This document shows positions 43,889 through 53,112 of a stretch of DNA of 64,000 bases, in pieces; positions within the stretch are counted from its first letter, which is position 1, and every line of letters starts with the position of its first letter. Both the position numbers and the translations under genes were made by a program. Source of the DNA: an uncultured Lachnospiraceae bacterium (GTDB lineage Bacteria > Bacillota > Clostridia > Lachnospirales > Lachnospiraceae); contig ONEK01000003.1 of assembly GCA_900316855.1 (NCBI GenBank), positions 1-64,000 on the forward strand, in the 5' to 3' direction. The notes beneath the pieces are model-generated. The model saw only the letters and a program-made list of their open reading frames with translations. It searched no databases and was not told the origin of the DNA.

Positions 43889-45781
43889 TCACGCATCATC
43901 GCGCACGGTAAACTGCGTGCTGCGGATTTTCGCGAGCAGCTTCTTGCCCTCGACGATTCTCTTAAGTTCCCCGGCTCCGCCGTCCGCGGTGCCGGAAGCT
44001 TGGGGATTTTGCGCCGCCTGTGTCAGCGCGTTGTCCTTAATGCTGAAAACAATATCCTGCAGGGCCTTTTCCTTCTGGCTGCGGTCCGTTATGCCCCCGA
44101 TCCTTGTCTCGAACAGCTCCGCCGCTTCCTGCTGCTCCTCCGGTGTCTCAAAGGCTGCGATGACAGACGCGGGTCCGGTACCCGCAGCGCTCTTAGCGGC
44201 GGGACCGGCATCTCCGGTGCCCGATGCGCTCGCCGCGAGCGGATCCGGAAGCTGTTTTTCGAGGATCGCGAAATATCTGCGCGCGGCCTCCCGGTAGACG
44301 CCTTCGCCGAAATCCTCCGGACTGATGAAGGGCCTGACCTGCCGGTACAGGCCGGGATCATCCGAGAGCCATGTAAGAAGCAGCCGCTCATTCCTTCGTG
44401 CCGCTTCCTGCGCGGCAGAAAGCTTCTTCCCGTCAGCAGGGGATTCCCCCCGCACAGGCGGCCTCATGCGCGGTGCCTGCACCTGCTGCCCGCCTGCCGC
44501 GTCATAGGAGGCAACCTCCCTGCGCAGGGCGTCCACCGGAATAAAATATTGCTCCGCAACTGCCTTGATATAATTCTCCCGCTCGATCTCATCGGAAAAA
44601 CCGCACAGGGCCTTTGCGATCTCCCTGTAGAACGCGGTCCGGGATGCCGGGTCATCCATGCGGTATTGCGTCTGCATCTGCCGGATGCGGTACAGGAAGC
44701 TGTTCTCCGCATCGTCAAGGCGCTTTTGGAATTCCTCAGGACCCAGCGTCTTCATGAATTCATCGGCGTCCTTGGCGGGCCGCATGTTGACGACCCTGCA
44801 GGGGAGCCCGGCCGCGCGCAGGATCTCCATGTTGCGAAGGGCAGCCTTCACACCGGCTCCGTCGGAGTCATAGTCGAGAAGGATCCGCTTCGTATAGCGC
44901 CTGAGGATCTGCGCCTGCTGCTCCGTGAACGCCGTGCCCAGCGATGCCACAGCCATCGGAAATCCCGCCTGGTGCATGGCGATGACGTCCATGTAGCCCT
45001 CGCACAGGATGAAGTACCCCGTCCTCGTCCGCTTCGCGAGGTTCAGGCCGTAGAGATTGCGGCTCTTGTCAAACACCGGCGTCTCCGGCGAATTCAGGTA
45101 TTTCGGCTTGCCGTCGCCCATGACGCGCCCGCCGAAGCCGATGACCCGGTTCGTGACGTCCATGATGGGATACATGACCCGGTTCCAGAACTTGTCATGG
45201 AGTCCCCGCTTCTCATCGAATACCGCAACGCCGGATGTAAGGATATCCTCGTCCCTGTAGCCCTTTTTCCGGAGGAACGCGACGAGGTCGGAATCCGCCC
45301 CGTCCGCAAAGCCCAGGCCGAACCGGTTCATGATTTCCGGAGTAAGCCCCCTCTTTTGAAAATACGAAAGGCCGGTCCGTCCCTTCGGCGAACGGAGCAG
45401 CCTGTAGTAATACGTGGCGGCGTCCTTGTTGATCGCAAGGAGCGTGAGCTTTGCCTGCTGCTGCTTTTTCGCTTCCTCCGAATAATTTACCTCGGGAAGC
45501 TTTATGCCGGCACGATCCGCCAGAGCCTTCAGCGCTTCCTGGAACGTATCGTTCTCGTACTTCATCAGGAACGTGATGACGTTGCCGCCCTCGCCGCAGC
45601 CGAAGCAGTGAAAGACACCCTTCGACGGGCTCACGGAGAACGAGGGCGTCTTCTCGCTGTGAAACGGGCACAGACCCACGTAGCTCGAGCCGCTCTTTTT
45701 CAGATGAACATAGGATCCGATGACATCGACGATATCATTCGCCGCGATGACCTGATCCACAACCTCTTCCGGATAATACAT
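43889..45781 (-). CDS. dnaG: DNA primase
   Basis: Synthesises RNA primers at the replication fork. Seen: N-terminal VVDQVIAANDIVDVIG, the CHC2 zinc motif CPFHSEKTPSFSV ... FHCFGC, the RNA polymerase core, the Toprim acidic motifs (FILCEGYMDVI; LDYDSDGAG), and a C-terminal helicase-binding region. From the ATG at 45781 (AAGGG upstream) it is 630 aa, in the normal range. A Gly/Ala/Ser-rich stretch (about residue 540-570) sits within the C-terminal domain. The gene starts 10 bp after the dgt stop. Confidence 0.97.
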   Translation of the reverse strand: MYYPEEVVDQVIAANDIVDVIGSYVHLKKSGSSYVGLCPFHSEKTPSFSVSPSKGVFHCFGCGEGGNVITFLMKYENDTFQEALKALADRAGIKLPEVNYSEEAKKQQQAKLTLLAINKDAATYYYRLLRSPKGRTGLSYFQKRGLTPEIMNRFGLGFADGADSDLVAFLRKKGYRDEDILTSGVAVFDEKRGLHDKFWNRVMYPIMDVTNRVIGFGGRVMGDGKPKYLNSPETPVFDKSRNLYGLNLAKRTRTGYFILCEGYMDVIAMHQAGFPMAVASLGTAFTEQQAQILRRYTKRILLDYDSDGAGVKAALRNMEILRAAGLPCRVVNMRPAKDADEFMKTLGPEEFQKRLDDAENSFLYRIRQMQTQYRMDDPASRTAFYREIAKALCGFSDEIERENYIKAVAEQYFIPVDALRREVASYDAAGGQQVQAPRMRPPVRGESPADGKKLSAAQEAARRNERLLLTWLSDDPGLYRQVRPFISPEDFGEGVYREAARRYFAILEKQLPDPLAASASGTGDAGPAAKSAAGTGPASVIAAFETPEEQQEAAELFETRIGGITDRSQKEKALQDIVFSIKDNALTQAAQNPQASGTADGGAGELKRIVEGKKLLAKIRSTQFTVRDDA

Positions 45782-45791
45782 GACACCCTTT

Positions 45792-46805
45792 TTACTGCGC
45801 CGCAAAGCACTTCGGCACATAAATATCATTAAACCGCGCGATGGCGAACCGGTCTGTCATCGAGCTGATATAGTCACAGACCACACGCTCCTTCGGATCC
45901 CCCAGCTCCAGGCGCCGGAGCAGGTACCCGGGCAGCTTTGCGAGGTTCTCATCCTTAATGTAATGGTGATACAGCTCCTCCACCACATACATGGCCTTGC
46001 CCTCTTCGCCCTTGGCCTTGGGATTCGTATAGACGTTCTCGAACATAAACGTCCGGAATTTCAGGAAGGCGTCATGGATTTCCGGCGACATCTCAACGAT
46101 CGGCTTACCCTTGCTCGTCGTGATGATGTCGTGCACGAACGTATCGAGCCGCTCCTCCAGTGTCCTGCCGAGGACATCCGCGATCTCATCGGGAATATCG
46201 TCGTTCGTCAGGATGCCGCCGCGGATCGCGTCATCCATGTCGTGATGAAGGTAAGCGATCTTGTCGGAGAACTGGATGATCCTGCCCTCCAGGGTATGAG
46301 GTTTTCCCGCGGTCTGGTGATTGAGAAAGCCGTCGCGCACCTCGAGCGTCAGGTTCAGTCCCTGGCCGTCCTTCTCCAGCACATCCACAATCCGGACGCT
46401 CTGCTTCGCGTGATCGAAGCCGCAGGGGCACAGGCTGTTCAGCACCCGCTCGCCCGCGTGTCCGAACGGTGTGTGCCCGAGGTCATGGCCCAGGGCGATG
46501 GCCTCCGTGAGGTCCTCGTTCAGGCGGAGCGCCTTTGCGATCGTGCGCGCGTTCTGCGAAACCTCCAGCGTATGGGTCATCCGCGTCCGGTAATGATCCC
46601 CGTCCGGTGTGATGAAAACCTGCGTCTTGTCCTTCAGGCGCCTAAATGACTTGCAGTGCACCACCCGGTCGCGGTCCCTCTGGAATACGGGCCGCAGATC
46701 GTCCTGCGGCTCCTTTCGGAGTCTCCCCTTCGAATCCACGGCATGCATGGCCCACGGAGCGAGATCATTCTGTTCCCTCGCTTCGATTTCTTCCCTGATC
46801 AGCAT
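45792..46805 (-). CDS. dgt: Deoxyguanosinetriphosphate triphosphohydrolase-like protein
   Basis: HD-domain dNTP triphosphohydrolase that lowers dNTP pools. Seen: FRRLKDKTQVF, HYRTRMTHTLEVSQ (first His), ALGHDLGHTPFGHAGE (HD pair), and later the DKIAYLHHDMDDA segment. 337 aa is the short Gram-positive type. GGGGG stands 8 nt before the ATG. It heads the dgt-dnaG-rpoD-trmK-nif3 run, the conserved macromolecular synthesis operon of clostridia. Confidence 0.95.
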   Translation of the reverse strand: MLIREEIEAREQNDLAPWAMHAVDSKGRLRKEPQDDLRPVFQRDRDRVVHCKSFRRLKDKTQVFITPDGDHYRTRMTHTLEVSQNARTIAKALRLNEDLTEAIALGHDLGHTPFGHAGERVLNSLCPCGFDHAKQSVRIVDVLEKDGQGLNLTLEVRDGFLNHQTAGKPHTLEGRIIQFSDKIAYLHHDMDDAIRGGILTNDDIPDEIADVLGRTLEERLDTFVHDIITTSKGKPIVEMSPEIHDAFLKFRTFMFENVYTNPKAKGEEGKAMYVVEELYHHYIKDENLAKLPGYLLRRLELGDPKERVVCDYISSMTDRFAIARFNDIYVPKCFAAQ

Positions 46806-46895
46806 CGCACATACCCCCGACTATGATTATACGGCCATCCGCCCTCCGGCGCTACCCGCATTGCGCGCGGCAGGGATTCCTCTTAAGCCGCCGGT

Positions 46896-49421
46896 TTACG
46901 GCTGCTCCGGGCGCGGTGCCCGGCTTCCGGCAGCGTGTCCTGCCGCATAAGAGAGCAGGCAGAGGATCAGGCAAAGGAGCGAGAGGGCAGCCCCTGCCCG
47001 AAGGCCCGGCGTGCGGTAGGTGAAGGTAATCCTGTGAGCGCCCGCGGGGACGCGGATCAGCATCATCCCGTTTGAATCAAGGATCGGCACCGGCGTTTGA
47101 TCTATGACGCACTGCCAGCCCTTCTCATTCGGGACGCTGAAGTAGACATAGCGGTCCTCTCCCCAGGATGTGGTGCACGTAAAGCCGGAGGCCGAGCGTT
47201 CAAAATCCGAAACGCTGTCTGCAAGATCCATGTCGATGTAGGCCTGCGAAGCGCTCCGGTCCACCTCCGGACCCTGAATCTGCGGGAGGACGTCCGAAAC
47301 ATCCCCGAGGTCCTTCTCCTCCACCGCCGCGGCGTACAAAAGGACCGTTCCCATGTCCTCCGGCTTCACGTAATACTTCAGGTCGTGCAGCGTGATGCAC
47401 GCATGCGGCGAAAACCCGATCGGCGCCGCTTTCCCTTCGGAAACGCGGCTCCCGCCGTCTTCCACATTCAGGTAGTACTTCGCGCCGAACAGCTCCGCAA
47501 GGCCGGGGTACTGCTTCTTGTCAAAGCTGACCGTGCCCTGGTAGTAATTGAAAATCTGATCGAACTCCTTGATGGAGTTCGAAACTGTCGAGGAGAACGC
47601 TCCGATTCCGGACGCCTCACCCGGGAGCAGCAGCTCGTTCGTATCGAGGCGGAACCGGTACTGGTCATCCGGAAGGACAAGCTCCTCCCCTGCCCGGTAA
47701 TTGCGCAGGTATTCCCCGGTATCCTCCGTGTGATAGAGAAACGCCTGGAAAAACGTCGTGCCGGACGCGATCAGAACCGTCAGTGCCGCGAGCACCGCTT
47801 CCGGAGAGCCGCACCGGCAATACCTTTGCTGCCGGAGCTTCTTTTGCTTCGCAGAGGCTTCGTGCTGTTTCCTCTTTTGTTTGGCTCCTGCCGGTACACG
47901 GGCAGGATCAGAGGCACCCGCTCCGAACAGCAGGATGACAAGATCCCCGGCAAGTGCAGTCGCGCCATAGATCAGGAACCTTCGCTGATCCCTTACAAGG
48001 CTCTGTCCCCCGTCCCCCGGCAGGACCTCGCAGAGGACGATGACAAGGAGCGCTGCCGCAAGACAGATGCCGGCAGCCGGAACGATCCCGTATCTGTCCG
48101 GCTCCTGCAGCACGCGGCACGATGCCGCGGCAAGGAGCAGGATCAGCATGAACCACCACCTCTTGTAATCCGCGGCAAACGCACAGAACGCGGACGACAG
48201 CAGCGGGCTGAACGAAACCAGCATGAGGAGCAGGATCAGCTTCCCCAGCCAGTCCGCATGGAAGCTCGTGCGGATCCTGCCTCTGCCCTCCGGGGAGGGG
48301 GATCGCCGGATGAAATACGCGGCGGCAAGGCACAGGCCGCAAAGGGGCAGGTAGAGCGAGCCCGAGGAGTAATCAAACGCAACAACCGCCGACTCGTCCG
48401 GCATCGTGTCCGCCGGCAGCAGCATGGACCGGAGCAGGAACAGAACCTCCTTCCATCCGCTGAAAAGAAACCGCGCGTGCAGCATGGCCGCGGAGCTCCG
48501 CCCGTTTCCAAGCACATAGGTGTACGAGGGGATGAGAAGAACCGCCGCGATGCCGGCTCCGAGAGCGCCGTCCGCAAGGAAGGATAAGAATACCCGGAAG
48601 GGGATCGCGCTATCCTGCACCGCGTTCCGGCGTGCGGATTCCGGCGGCGTGACAGGGTCCGGAGAGATTGCTGTCCCTGCGGCGCAGTTTCCGTCCTGAG
48701 CTCTGACCTCCGGATCCGACATCCGGAAAACAAAATACAGGAACAAAAACAGAACCTCTTCCACGAAAAAGAAATAGCTCGTGAAGGCATTCAGTGCCAC
48801 GGCAAAAATGAAAAACCCGTGGCGGCGCGCAAATCCGTCCTGCTTCCCGGCACGGAGCTTACACTCGGCGGCCAGAAGGAGCAGCGGAAAAAGCGCGACG
48901 GAATCGGCGAACTGATACATCATGTTCAGCGTCATGTATCCCGAAAACGCGTACAGTACGCCGCCGAGCATCGCAAGCCTTTCCGCGCAGGGCTTATCGC
49001 TCAGCATCCGCCTCACATACAGGGCTGACAGGCCGCCCGCCACTGCATACTTCAGTGCCAGTGCTGCCCCGGCGTAAACGGGATAGGAAATCCCTGCAAA
49101 GGGAAGTGTCAGGAGGAAGAAGGGCGACCCGAGATTGTAGAAGCCGAACCCGTAAACGAACGGCGTCCCGAGGTCGAGGTTCCACGTCCACTCCCCCTTC
49201 CCCGCAAGAAGGTTCCACAGCCCCCGCTGCATGGCAGGCTGGAACGGCAGGCTTTCGCGGTTGAAATCATCGCGCAGTGTAAACGCGCCGTACCGGATCG
49301 TCCAGAACCCGAAGACAGCCAGAGCCGGGACAAGACACAGCAGCATCGTCTTCCACAGCAGAGCCTGCCGCGGATGCTTATTCCTTTTTTCCGTCTTCCC
49401 GGTACTCACAAAAGGAATCAT
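46896..49421 (-). CDS. YfhO-family membrane protein
   Basis: 841 aa polytopic protein of the YfhO family, GT-C-like proteins linked in Gram-positives to glycosylation of lipoteichoic acid. Seen: an N-terminal span, NLDLGTPFVYGFGFYNLGSP with the outer-face loop, MLGGVLYAFSGYMTLNM, about twelve spans, then a long extracellular region (about 590-800) and a last C-terminal span. A Lys/Arg/Gln-rich cytoplasmic loop (AGAKQKRKQHEASAKQKK) is notable. No clear ribosome site supports the ATG at 49421. It is transcribed away from the tRNA-Leu genes. Confidence 0.85.
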   Translation of the reverse strand: MIPFVSTGKTEKRNKHPRQALLWKTMLLCLVPALAVFGFWTIRYGAFTLRDDFNRESLPFQPAMQRGLWNLLAGKGEWTWNLDLGTPFVYGFGFYNLGSPFFLLTLPFAGISYPVYAGAALALKYAVAGGLSALYVRRMLSDKPCAERLAMLGGVLYAFSGYMTLNMMYQFADSVALFPLLLLAAECKLRAGKQDGFARRHGFFIFAVALNAFTSYFFFVEEVLFLFLYFVFRMSDPEVRAQDGNCAAGTAISPDPVTPPESARRNAVQDSAIPFRVFLSFLADGALGAGIAAVLLIPSYTYVLGNGRSSAAMLHARFLFSGWKEVLFLLRSMLLPADTMPDESAVVAFDYSSGSLYLPLCGLCLAAAYFIRRSPSPEGRGRIRTSFHADWLGKLILLLMLVSFSPLLSSAFCAFAADYKRWWFMLILLLAAASCRVLQEPDRYGIVPAAGICLAAALLVIVLCEVLPGDGGQSLVRDQRRFLIYGATALAGDLVILLFGAGASDPARVPAGAKQKRKQHEASAKQKKLRQQRYCRCGSPEAVLAALTVLIASGTTFFQAFLYHTEDTGEYLRNYRAGEELVLPDDQYRFRLDTNELLLPGEASGIGAFSSTVSNSIKEFDQIFNYYQGTVSFDKKQYPGLAELFGAKYYLNVEDGGSRVSEGKAAPIGFSPHACITLHDLKYYVKPEDMGTVLLYAAAVEEKDLGDVSDVLPQIQGPEVDRSASQAYIDMDLADSVSDFERSASGFTCTTSWGEDRYVYFSVPNEKGWQCVIDQTPVPILDSNGMMLIRVPAGAHRITFTYRTPGLRAGAALSLLCLILCLLSYAAGHAAGSRAPRPEQP

Positions 49422-49443
49422 AGCATGTTTTTCAATTTTCCGG

Positions 49444-49472
49444 TTGACTTATAAACCGACTCGCGGTAATAT
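49444..49472 (+). promoter_or_regulatory. Promoter of the tRNA-Leu genes
   Basis: TTGACT (49444-49449) and TAATAT (49467-49472) with 17 bp between them, 12 bp before the first tRNA; a near-consensus stable-RNA promoter. Confidence 0.85.
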
Positions 49473-49484
49473 AACCCTTGTCGC

Positions 49485-49569
49485 GCAGAAGTGGCGGAAT
49501 TGGTAGACGCGCAGGCTTCAGGTGCCTGTTGACTAACACTCAGTGAGGGTTCAAGTCCCTTCTTCTGCA
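49485..49569 (+). tRNA. tRNA-Leu (CAG)
   Basis: Class II tRNA of 85 nt: acceptor GCAGAAG/CTTCTGC, D-arm GCG/CGC, anticodon stem CAGGC/GCCTG with loop TTCAGGT (anticodon CAG, 49519-49521, G37), long variable arm, T-arm loop TTCAAGT. The CCA end is not encoded. It reads CTG. Confidence 0.96.
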
Positions 49570-49642
49570 CTTCTTTTTGTTTCAGGGCTTTTTACCGGAG
49601 CAGGAGAAGACGGCGGCAGGTTACAATCTGTTTTACCCGAAT

Positions 49643-49726
49643 GCGGGAGTGTCGGAATTGGTAGACGAGCAAGATTAAGGTTCTTGTGGCAGCAATGTCG
49701 TGAGAGTTCAAGTCTCTTCTCCCGCA
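49643..49726 (+). tRNA. tRNA-Leu (AAG)
   Basis: Class II tRNA of 84 nt: acceptor GCGGGAG/CTCCCGC, D-arm TCG/CGA, anticodon stem CAAGA/TCTTG with loop TTAAGGT, so the anticodon is AAG (49677-49679) with G37 as in CTN-reading leucine tRNAs, long variable arm, T-loop TTCAAGT. Position 34 is A, which must be inosine or left unmodified; that is rare in bacteria outside tRNA-Arg. CCA is not encoded. Confidence 0.93.
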
Positions 49727-49734
49727 TCACCAGA

Positions 49735-49769
49735 AGAAGGAAAGCCTCAGCGCTTTCCTTCTTTTCTTA
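49735..49769 (+). terminator. Terminator of the tRNA-Leu transcript
   Basis: AGAAGGAAAGC and its complement (11 bp, loop CTCAGC) followed by TTTTCTT, 9 bp after the second tRNA. Confidence 0.88.
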
Positions 49770-49827
49770 TATCCGGTTCGTGGTACCGCAAATACCATAC
49801 GCAATGGTTCGGAAGGGAGACTCTCCT

Positions 49828-50469
49828 ATGTCACAGACAGCACAGTCCGGCTCCGTGATCGTCATCGGAATTGCCGGCGGCACAGGTTCCGGCAAGACAA
49901 CCATCACCCGGAGGATTCAGCAGCATTTCGGTGCCGACGTCACCGTCCTCTATCACGACAATTACTACAAGGCATATCATAATCTGTCCCTCGAGGAACG
50001 GAGCAGGCTGAACTACGACCACCCGGATGCCTTCGACACGGACCTGATGATCCGCGACCTCAGGGACCTGAAGGCAGGCAGATCCGTCGTCTGCCCGGTC
50101 TATGACTACACGATCCACGACCGCTCGAGCCAGACACTGACCATCCTTCCTACGAGAGTCATCGTGGTCGAGGGCATCCTCATCTTCCATTCGAAAGAGC
50201 TCCGGGATCTCATGGACATCCGGATCTTCGTCGACGCGGACGCGGATGTGCGGATCCTGCGCAGGATCCAGCGCGACGTGAAGGAGCGCGGCCGCTCTCT
50301 CGAGAGCGTCATCACGCAGTACCTCACCACCGTGAAGCCGATGCACGAGGCGTTCGTGGAGCCCAGCAAGCGCTACGCGGATATCATCATCCCCGAGGGC
50401 GGCATGAACCAGGTGGCGGTCGACATGGTCATCAACCGCGTCGCGGCGCACCTCGCCGCGCAGGGCTGA
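49828..50469 (+). CDS. udk: Uridine kinase
   Basis: Phosphorylates uridine and cytidine in pyrimidine salvage. Seen: IGIAGGTGSGKTTITRRI (P-loop), YHDNYYKAYHNLSLEERSRLNYDHPDAFDTDL split over the substrate-binding region, YDYTIHDRS, VIVVEGILIF, and IRIFVDADADVRILRRI. 213 aa is standard. The ATG at 49828 follows AAGGGAG at about 7-8 nt; the longer frame upstream is tRNA sequence. tdk follows after 25 bp. Confidence 0.97.
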   Translation: MSQTAQSGSVIVIGIAGGTGSGKTTITRRIQQHFGADVTVLYHDNYYKAYHNLSLEERSRLNYDHPDAFDTDLMIRDLRDLKAGRSVVCPVYDYTIHDRSSQTLTILPTRVIVVEGILIFHSKELRDLMDIRIFVDADADVRILRRIQRDVKERGRSLESVITQYLTTVKPMHEAFVEPSKRYADIIIPEGGMNQVAVDMVINRVAAHLAAQG

Positions 50470-50494
50470 AACAGACTGTGGAGGAATCAGTATC

Positions 50495-51076
50495 ATGGCA
50501 AAACTCTATTTCAAATACGGCGCAATGGGCTCCTCGAAGTCCGCACAGGCACTGATCACGAAATTCAACTACGAGGAGCAGGGCATGTCCGTGTGGCTCA
50601 TCAAGCCGGGTGTGGATACGAGGGACGGCGAGAACGTCATCCGCTCCCGCATCGGCCTGTCGAAGGAAGCCGAGGTCATCGCACCGGGCGAGAGCATTCT
50701 CAAGGCGTTCCGGCGCGTGGGAAAGCGGGACGTCATCATCAGCGATGAGAGCCAGTTCTTCACCCCGGAGCAGATCGATGAGCTCCGGGACATCGTCGAC
50801 GATTACGATATTCCGGTCCTGTGCTTCGGCCTGAGGACGGATTTCCTCACACACTTCTTCCCCGGTGCCAGACGGCTCATGGAGCTTGCGGACTCCATTG
50901 CCGAGATCAAGACGATCTGCCGGTGCGGCCGCAAGGCGACGGTAAACGCCCGCATTGACGCACACGGTAACGTTGTCACATCCGGGAGTCAGGTGCTCCT
51001 TGGCGGCAATGACCGCTATACCGCCATGTGTCACAAATGCTGGCGCGAGGCAATCCGCCGGCAGGAAAATTCCTGA
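50495..51076 (+). CDS. tdk: Thymidine kinase
   Basis: Phosphorylates thymidine and deoxyuridine. Seen: a P-loop region LYFKYGAMGSSKSA that departs from the usual GPMFSGKS, the ISDESQFF segment (Walker B type), GLRTDF, and the zinc site CRCG ... CHKC. 193 aa is normal. GGAGG stands 10 nt before the ATG. It forms a small plus-strand salvage operon with udk and ends in a terminator. Confidence 0.94.
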   Translation: MAKLYFKYGAMGSSKSAQALITKFNYEEQGMSVWLIKPGVDTRDGENVIRSRIGLSKEAEVIAPGESILKAFRRVGKRDVIISDESQFFTPEQIDELRDIVDDYDIPVLCFGLRTDFLTHFFPGARRLMELADSIAEIKTICRCGRKATVNARIDAHGNVVTSGSQVLLGGNDRYTAMCHKCWREAIRRQENS

Positions 51077-51102
51077 CGCCTTCGGCTAACTCCCGCCGCT
51101 TT

Positions 51103-51134
51103 GCCGGGCAGTGCGTACCGCGCACCGGCTCTTT
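51103..51134 (+). terminator. Probable terminator of udk-tdk
   Basis: GCCGG/CCGGC closing an inner GTGCG/CGCAC stem, then TCTTTTGT, 27 bp after the tdk stop. Confidence 0.6.
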
Positions 51135-51140
51135 TGTGCT

Positions 51141-53000
51141 TCAGTAGTCCGGCTTCCCGATGAGCGGCTCCAGGAACCTCGTCGGCCTTCGCGGGGAGGT
51201 GACGGTCCCGGCCGTCCACGTCAGGACGAGTTCCTCCTTCGCCCGCGTCATCGCAACGTAAAACAGTCTCCTCTCCTCCTCGATCTGTTCGGGCGATTCC
51301 GCCCGCCGCATCGGTACGATGCCCTCATTCAGGTCCGGCAGGAACACATGATTGAATTCCAGTCCCTTCGAGGCGTGCATCGTGATGACATGAACGCTGC
51401 CGCAGAGCGATTCGCTGTTCCCTGGCCCTTCCTCTTCCGGTAAATGTCCCCGTTCCGCTCCTCTTTCCTTTAAGCTCTGTCCTCCCGGCCCTTCCGCACG
51501 GTAAAAATACCCGCTTCCATCCTCCGGTTCCAGAAGACGCTGCTTCAGAAGCCGTGCAAACTCCCCCGCGGCCGCGGTATTTCCGGCAAGGTGCGCGAGT
51601 CTTTCAAACGTCACGCGGATGAGGAGCTGTTCCTCGTCCTTCCTGCCGTTTAAGAGGCAATCCTCCATGTGAAGGCTCTTCCTCAGATAGGCGAAGCTGT
51701 GCGCGGGTGACAGCGAGCGTACCAGCTCCAGGGAGCTTTGCAGCTCCGCGTCGCCAATCCACGGGATGCCCGCAAGCAGCAGCTCCGGTCTTGCACCGCC
51801 CCGCGGATTCCGGTCCGCTCCGGAGGCCGCGGTATACCAGGCAAGCACCATGCGGAGCACCTTCTTCTCCAGCGCCTTTCCCACAAGCTTCTCCCCTGTC
51901 ACGGGAATCCCCCTGTCCTTCAGGATCCGCAGCAGTCCCTGCGCGCCAAGGTGCGTCCGGAAGATGACCGCGCACTCATCCCACGCTCTCTCCCCCTCTT
52001 CCTTCCGGATCTGCAGGAGCCGTGTCACGACGCGCTCATATTCGTCCGCGATATCCCGGCAGGCGATGAGGCGGACGGCATCGGATTGACCCTGTCCGTC
52101 CTTCGCCGAGCGGAAATTCTTGCGGATGCGGTTCTCATTGACACGGATCACCCGGAGCGATGCCTGCACCACATCCTGCGGCGAGCGGAAATTCAGGTCC
52201 AGAACGATCCTGTCCGCGTCCGGGTAATCGCGGAAGAATTTCTGCACATTGTCCGGTGCCGCTCCGCGGAAGCCGTAGATCGACTGGTCGTCATCGCCCA
52301 CGCAGTACAGATTGCCCTGTGAAATCAGCCGCACAACCTCGTATTGCGCCGGGGAAATATCCTGGAACTCATCGACGAGACAGTACGTAAAACGCCTCTG
52401 CCAGAACGACAGAAGTGCCGGGTCCGACTTCAGCAGGCCAAGCGTGCGGATCACCATGTCGTCGAAGTCAATGAGGGAATGACTCCGGAGGTACGTCTCG
52501 TAGCCCCGGACCAGGTCCCTCTGCAGGGGAGGCGCAAGAGTGCCGTCCTCCGGGTAAAGCTTTCCCGTGGACTTGATCCTCGACAGAAGGGAGGAAATGT
52601 TCTGAATCTGCTCCGGATCCTCCGGCGAAGGGCATCCGCCCGGGAGGCTGTGCAGAATTGTCCGTATCAGCTGGAATTTCTGTTTTTCGTCCAGGACGCG
52701 GATCGGGGTATCCGACGCATTCTTTAATATCTGGAGAAAAACCGAGTGAAAGGTACCGAATGTAACTTTGTCAGGGTCCGGAACGGAATCTCCGGCTTCC
52801 CTGCAGAGCTTGTGATAGCGCTCCCGCATCTCAAGTGCGGCAGCTCTGGAAAACGTGAGGACCAGCAGGTTCGAAGGCGGTACGCGGCATTTCGTGACAA
52901 GATAGGCGATGTGGTGCACCAGGACAAAGGTCTTGCCGCTGCCGGGCCCCGCCAGGATAAAGGCAGGGCCGCGGCCGCGGGTAACGGCGAGCTCCTGCAT
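51141..53000 (-). CDS. UvrD/Rep-family DNA helicase
   Basis: Superfamily 1A 3'-5' helicase. Seen: Q-motif glutamine at residue 2 (MQELAV), Walker A AGPGSGKT, motif Ia LTFSRAAALEMRERY, DEFQDI (motif II), GDDDQSIYGFRGA, motif IV LNFRSPQ, motif V HASKGLEFNHVFLPDL, and motif VI VAMTRAKEEL. 619 aa is shorter than PcrA (about 720) and the C-terminal tail is missing. The ATG at 53000 cuts close to the Q motif; an open frame continues upstream as far as the end of gltX without ATG, GTG or TTG, so a CTG start is possible. Confidence 0.9.
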   Translation of the reverse strand: MQELAVTRGRGPAFILAGPGSGKTFVLVHHIAYLVTKCRVPPSNLLVLTFSRAAALEMRERYHKLCREAGDSVPDPDKVTFGTFHSVFLQILKNASDTPIRVLDEKQKFQLIRTILHSLPGGCPSPEDPEQIQNISSLLSRIKSTGKLYPEDGTLAPPLQRDLVRGYETYLRSHSLIDFDDMVIRTLGLLKSDPALLSFWQRRFTYCLVDEFQDISPAQYEVVRLISQGNLYCVGDDDQSIYGFRGAAPDNVQKFFRDYPDADRIVLDLNFRSPQDVVQASLRVIRVNENRIRKNFRSAKDGQGQSDAVRLIACRDIADEYERVVTRLLQIRKEEGERAWDECAVIFRTHLGAQGLLRILKDRGIPVTGEKLVGKALEKKVLRMVLAWYTAASGADRNPRGGARPELLLAGIPWIGDAELQSSLELVRSLSPAHSFAYLRKSLHMEDCLLNGRKDEEQLLIRVTFERLAHLAGNTAAAGEFARLLKQRLLEPEDGSGYFYRAEGPGGQSLKERGAERGHLPEEEGPGNSESLCGSVHVITMHASKGLEFNHVFLPDLNEGIVPMRRAESPEQIEEERRLFYVAMTRAKEELVLTWTAGTVTSPRRPTRFLEPLIGKPDY

Positions 53001-53112
53001 CCTGCTGAACCCGGGACCGGCAGTGGTTTCCGGTCCGGCAGGAGCAAGGAGCGGGACAGCTCCTGCTGCCGCCCGGGGACGCGGCAGGGGGTGCTTCCCG
53101 TCCGTGAAAGCT

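Noticed and set aside
49643..49726. Reading the second leucine tRNA as anticodon TAA
   Set aside because: With the five-pair stem CAAGA/TCTTG the loop is TTAAGGT, so positions 34-36 are AAG, and G37 matches CTN-reading rather than TTA-reading leucine tRNAs.
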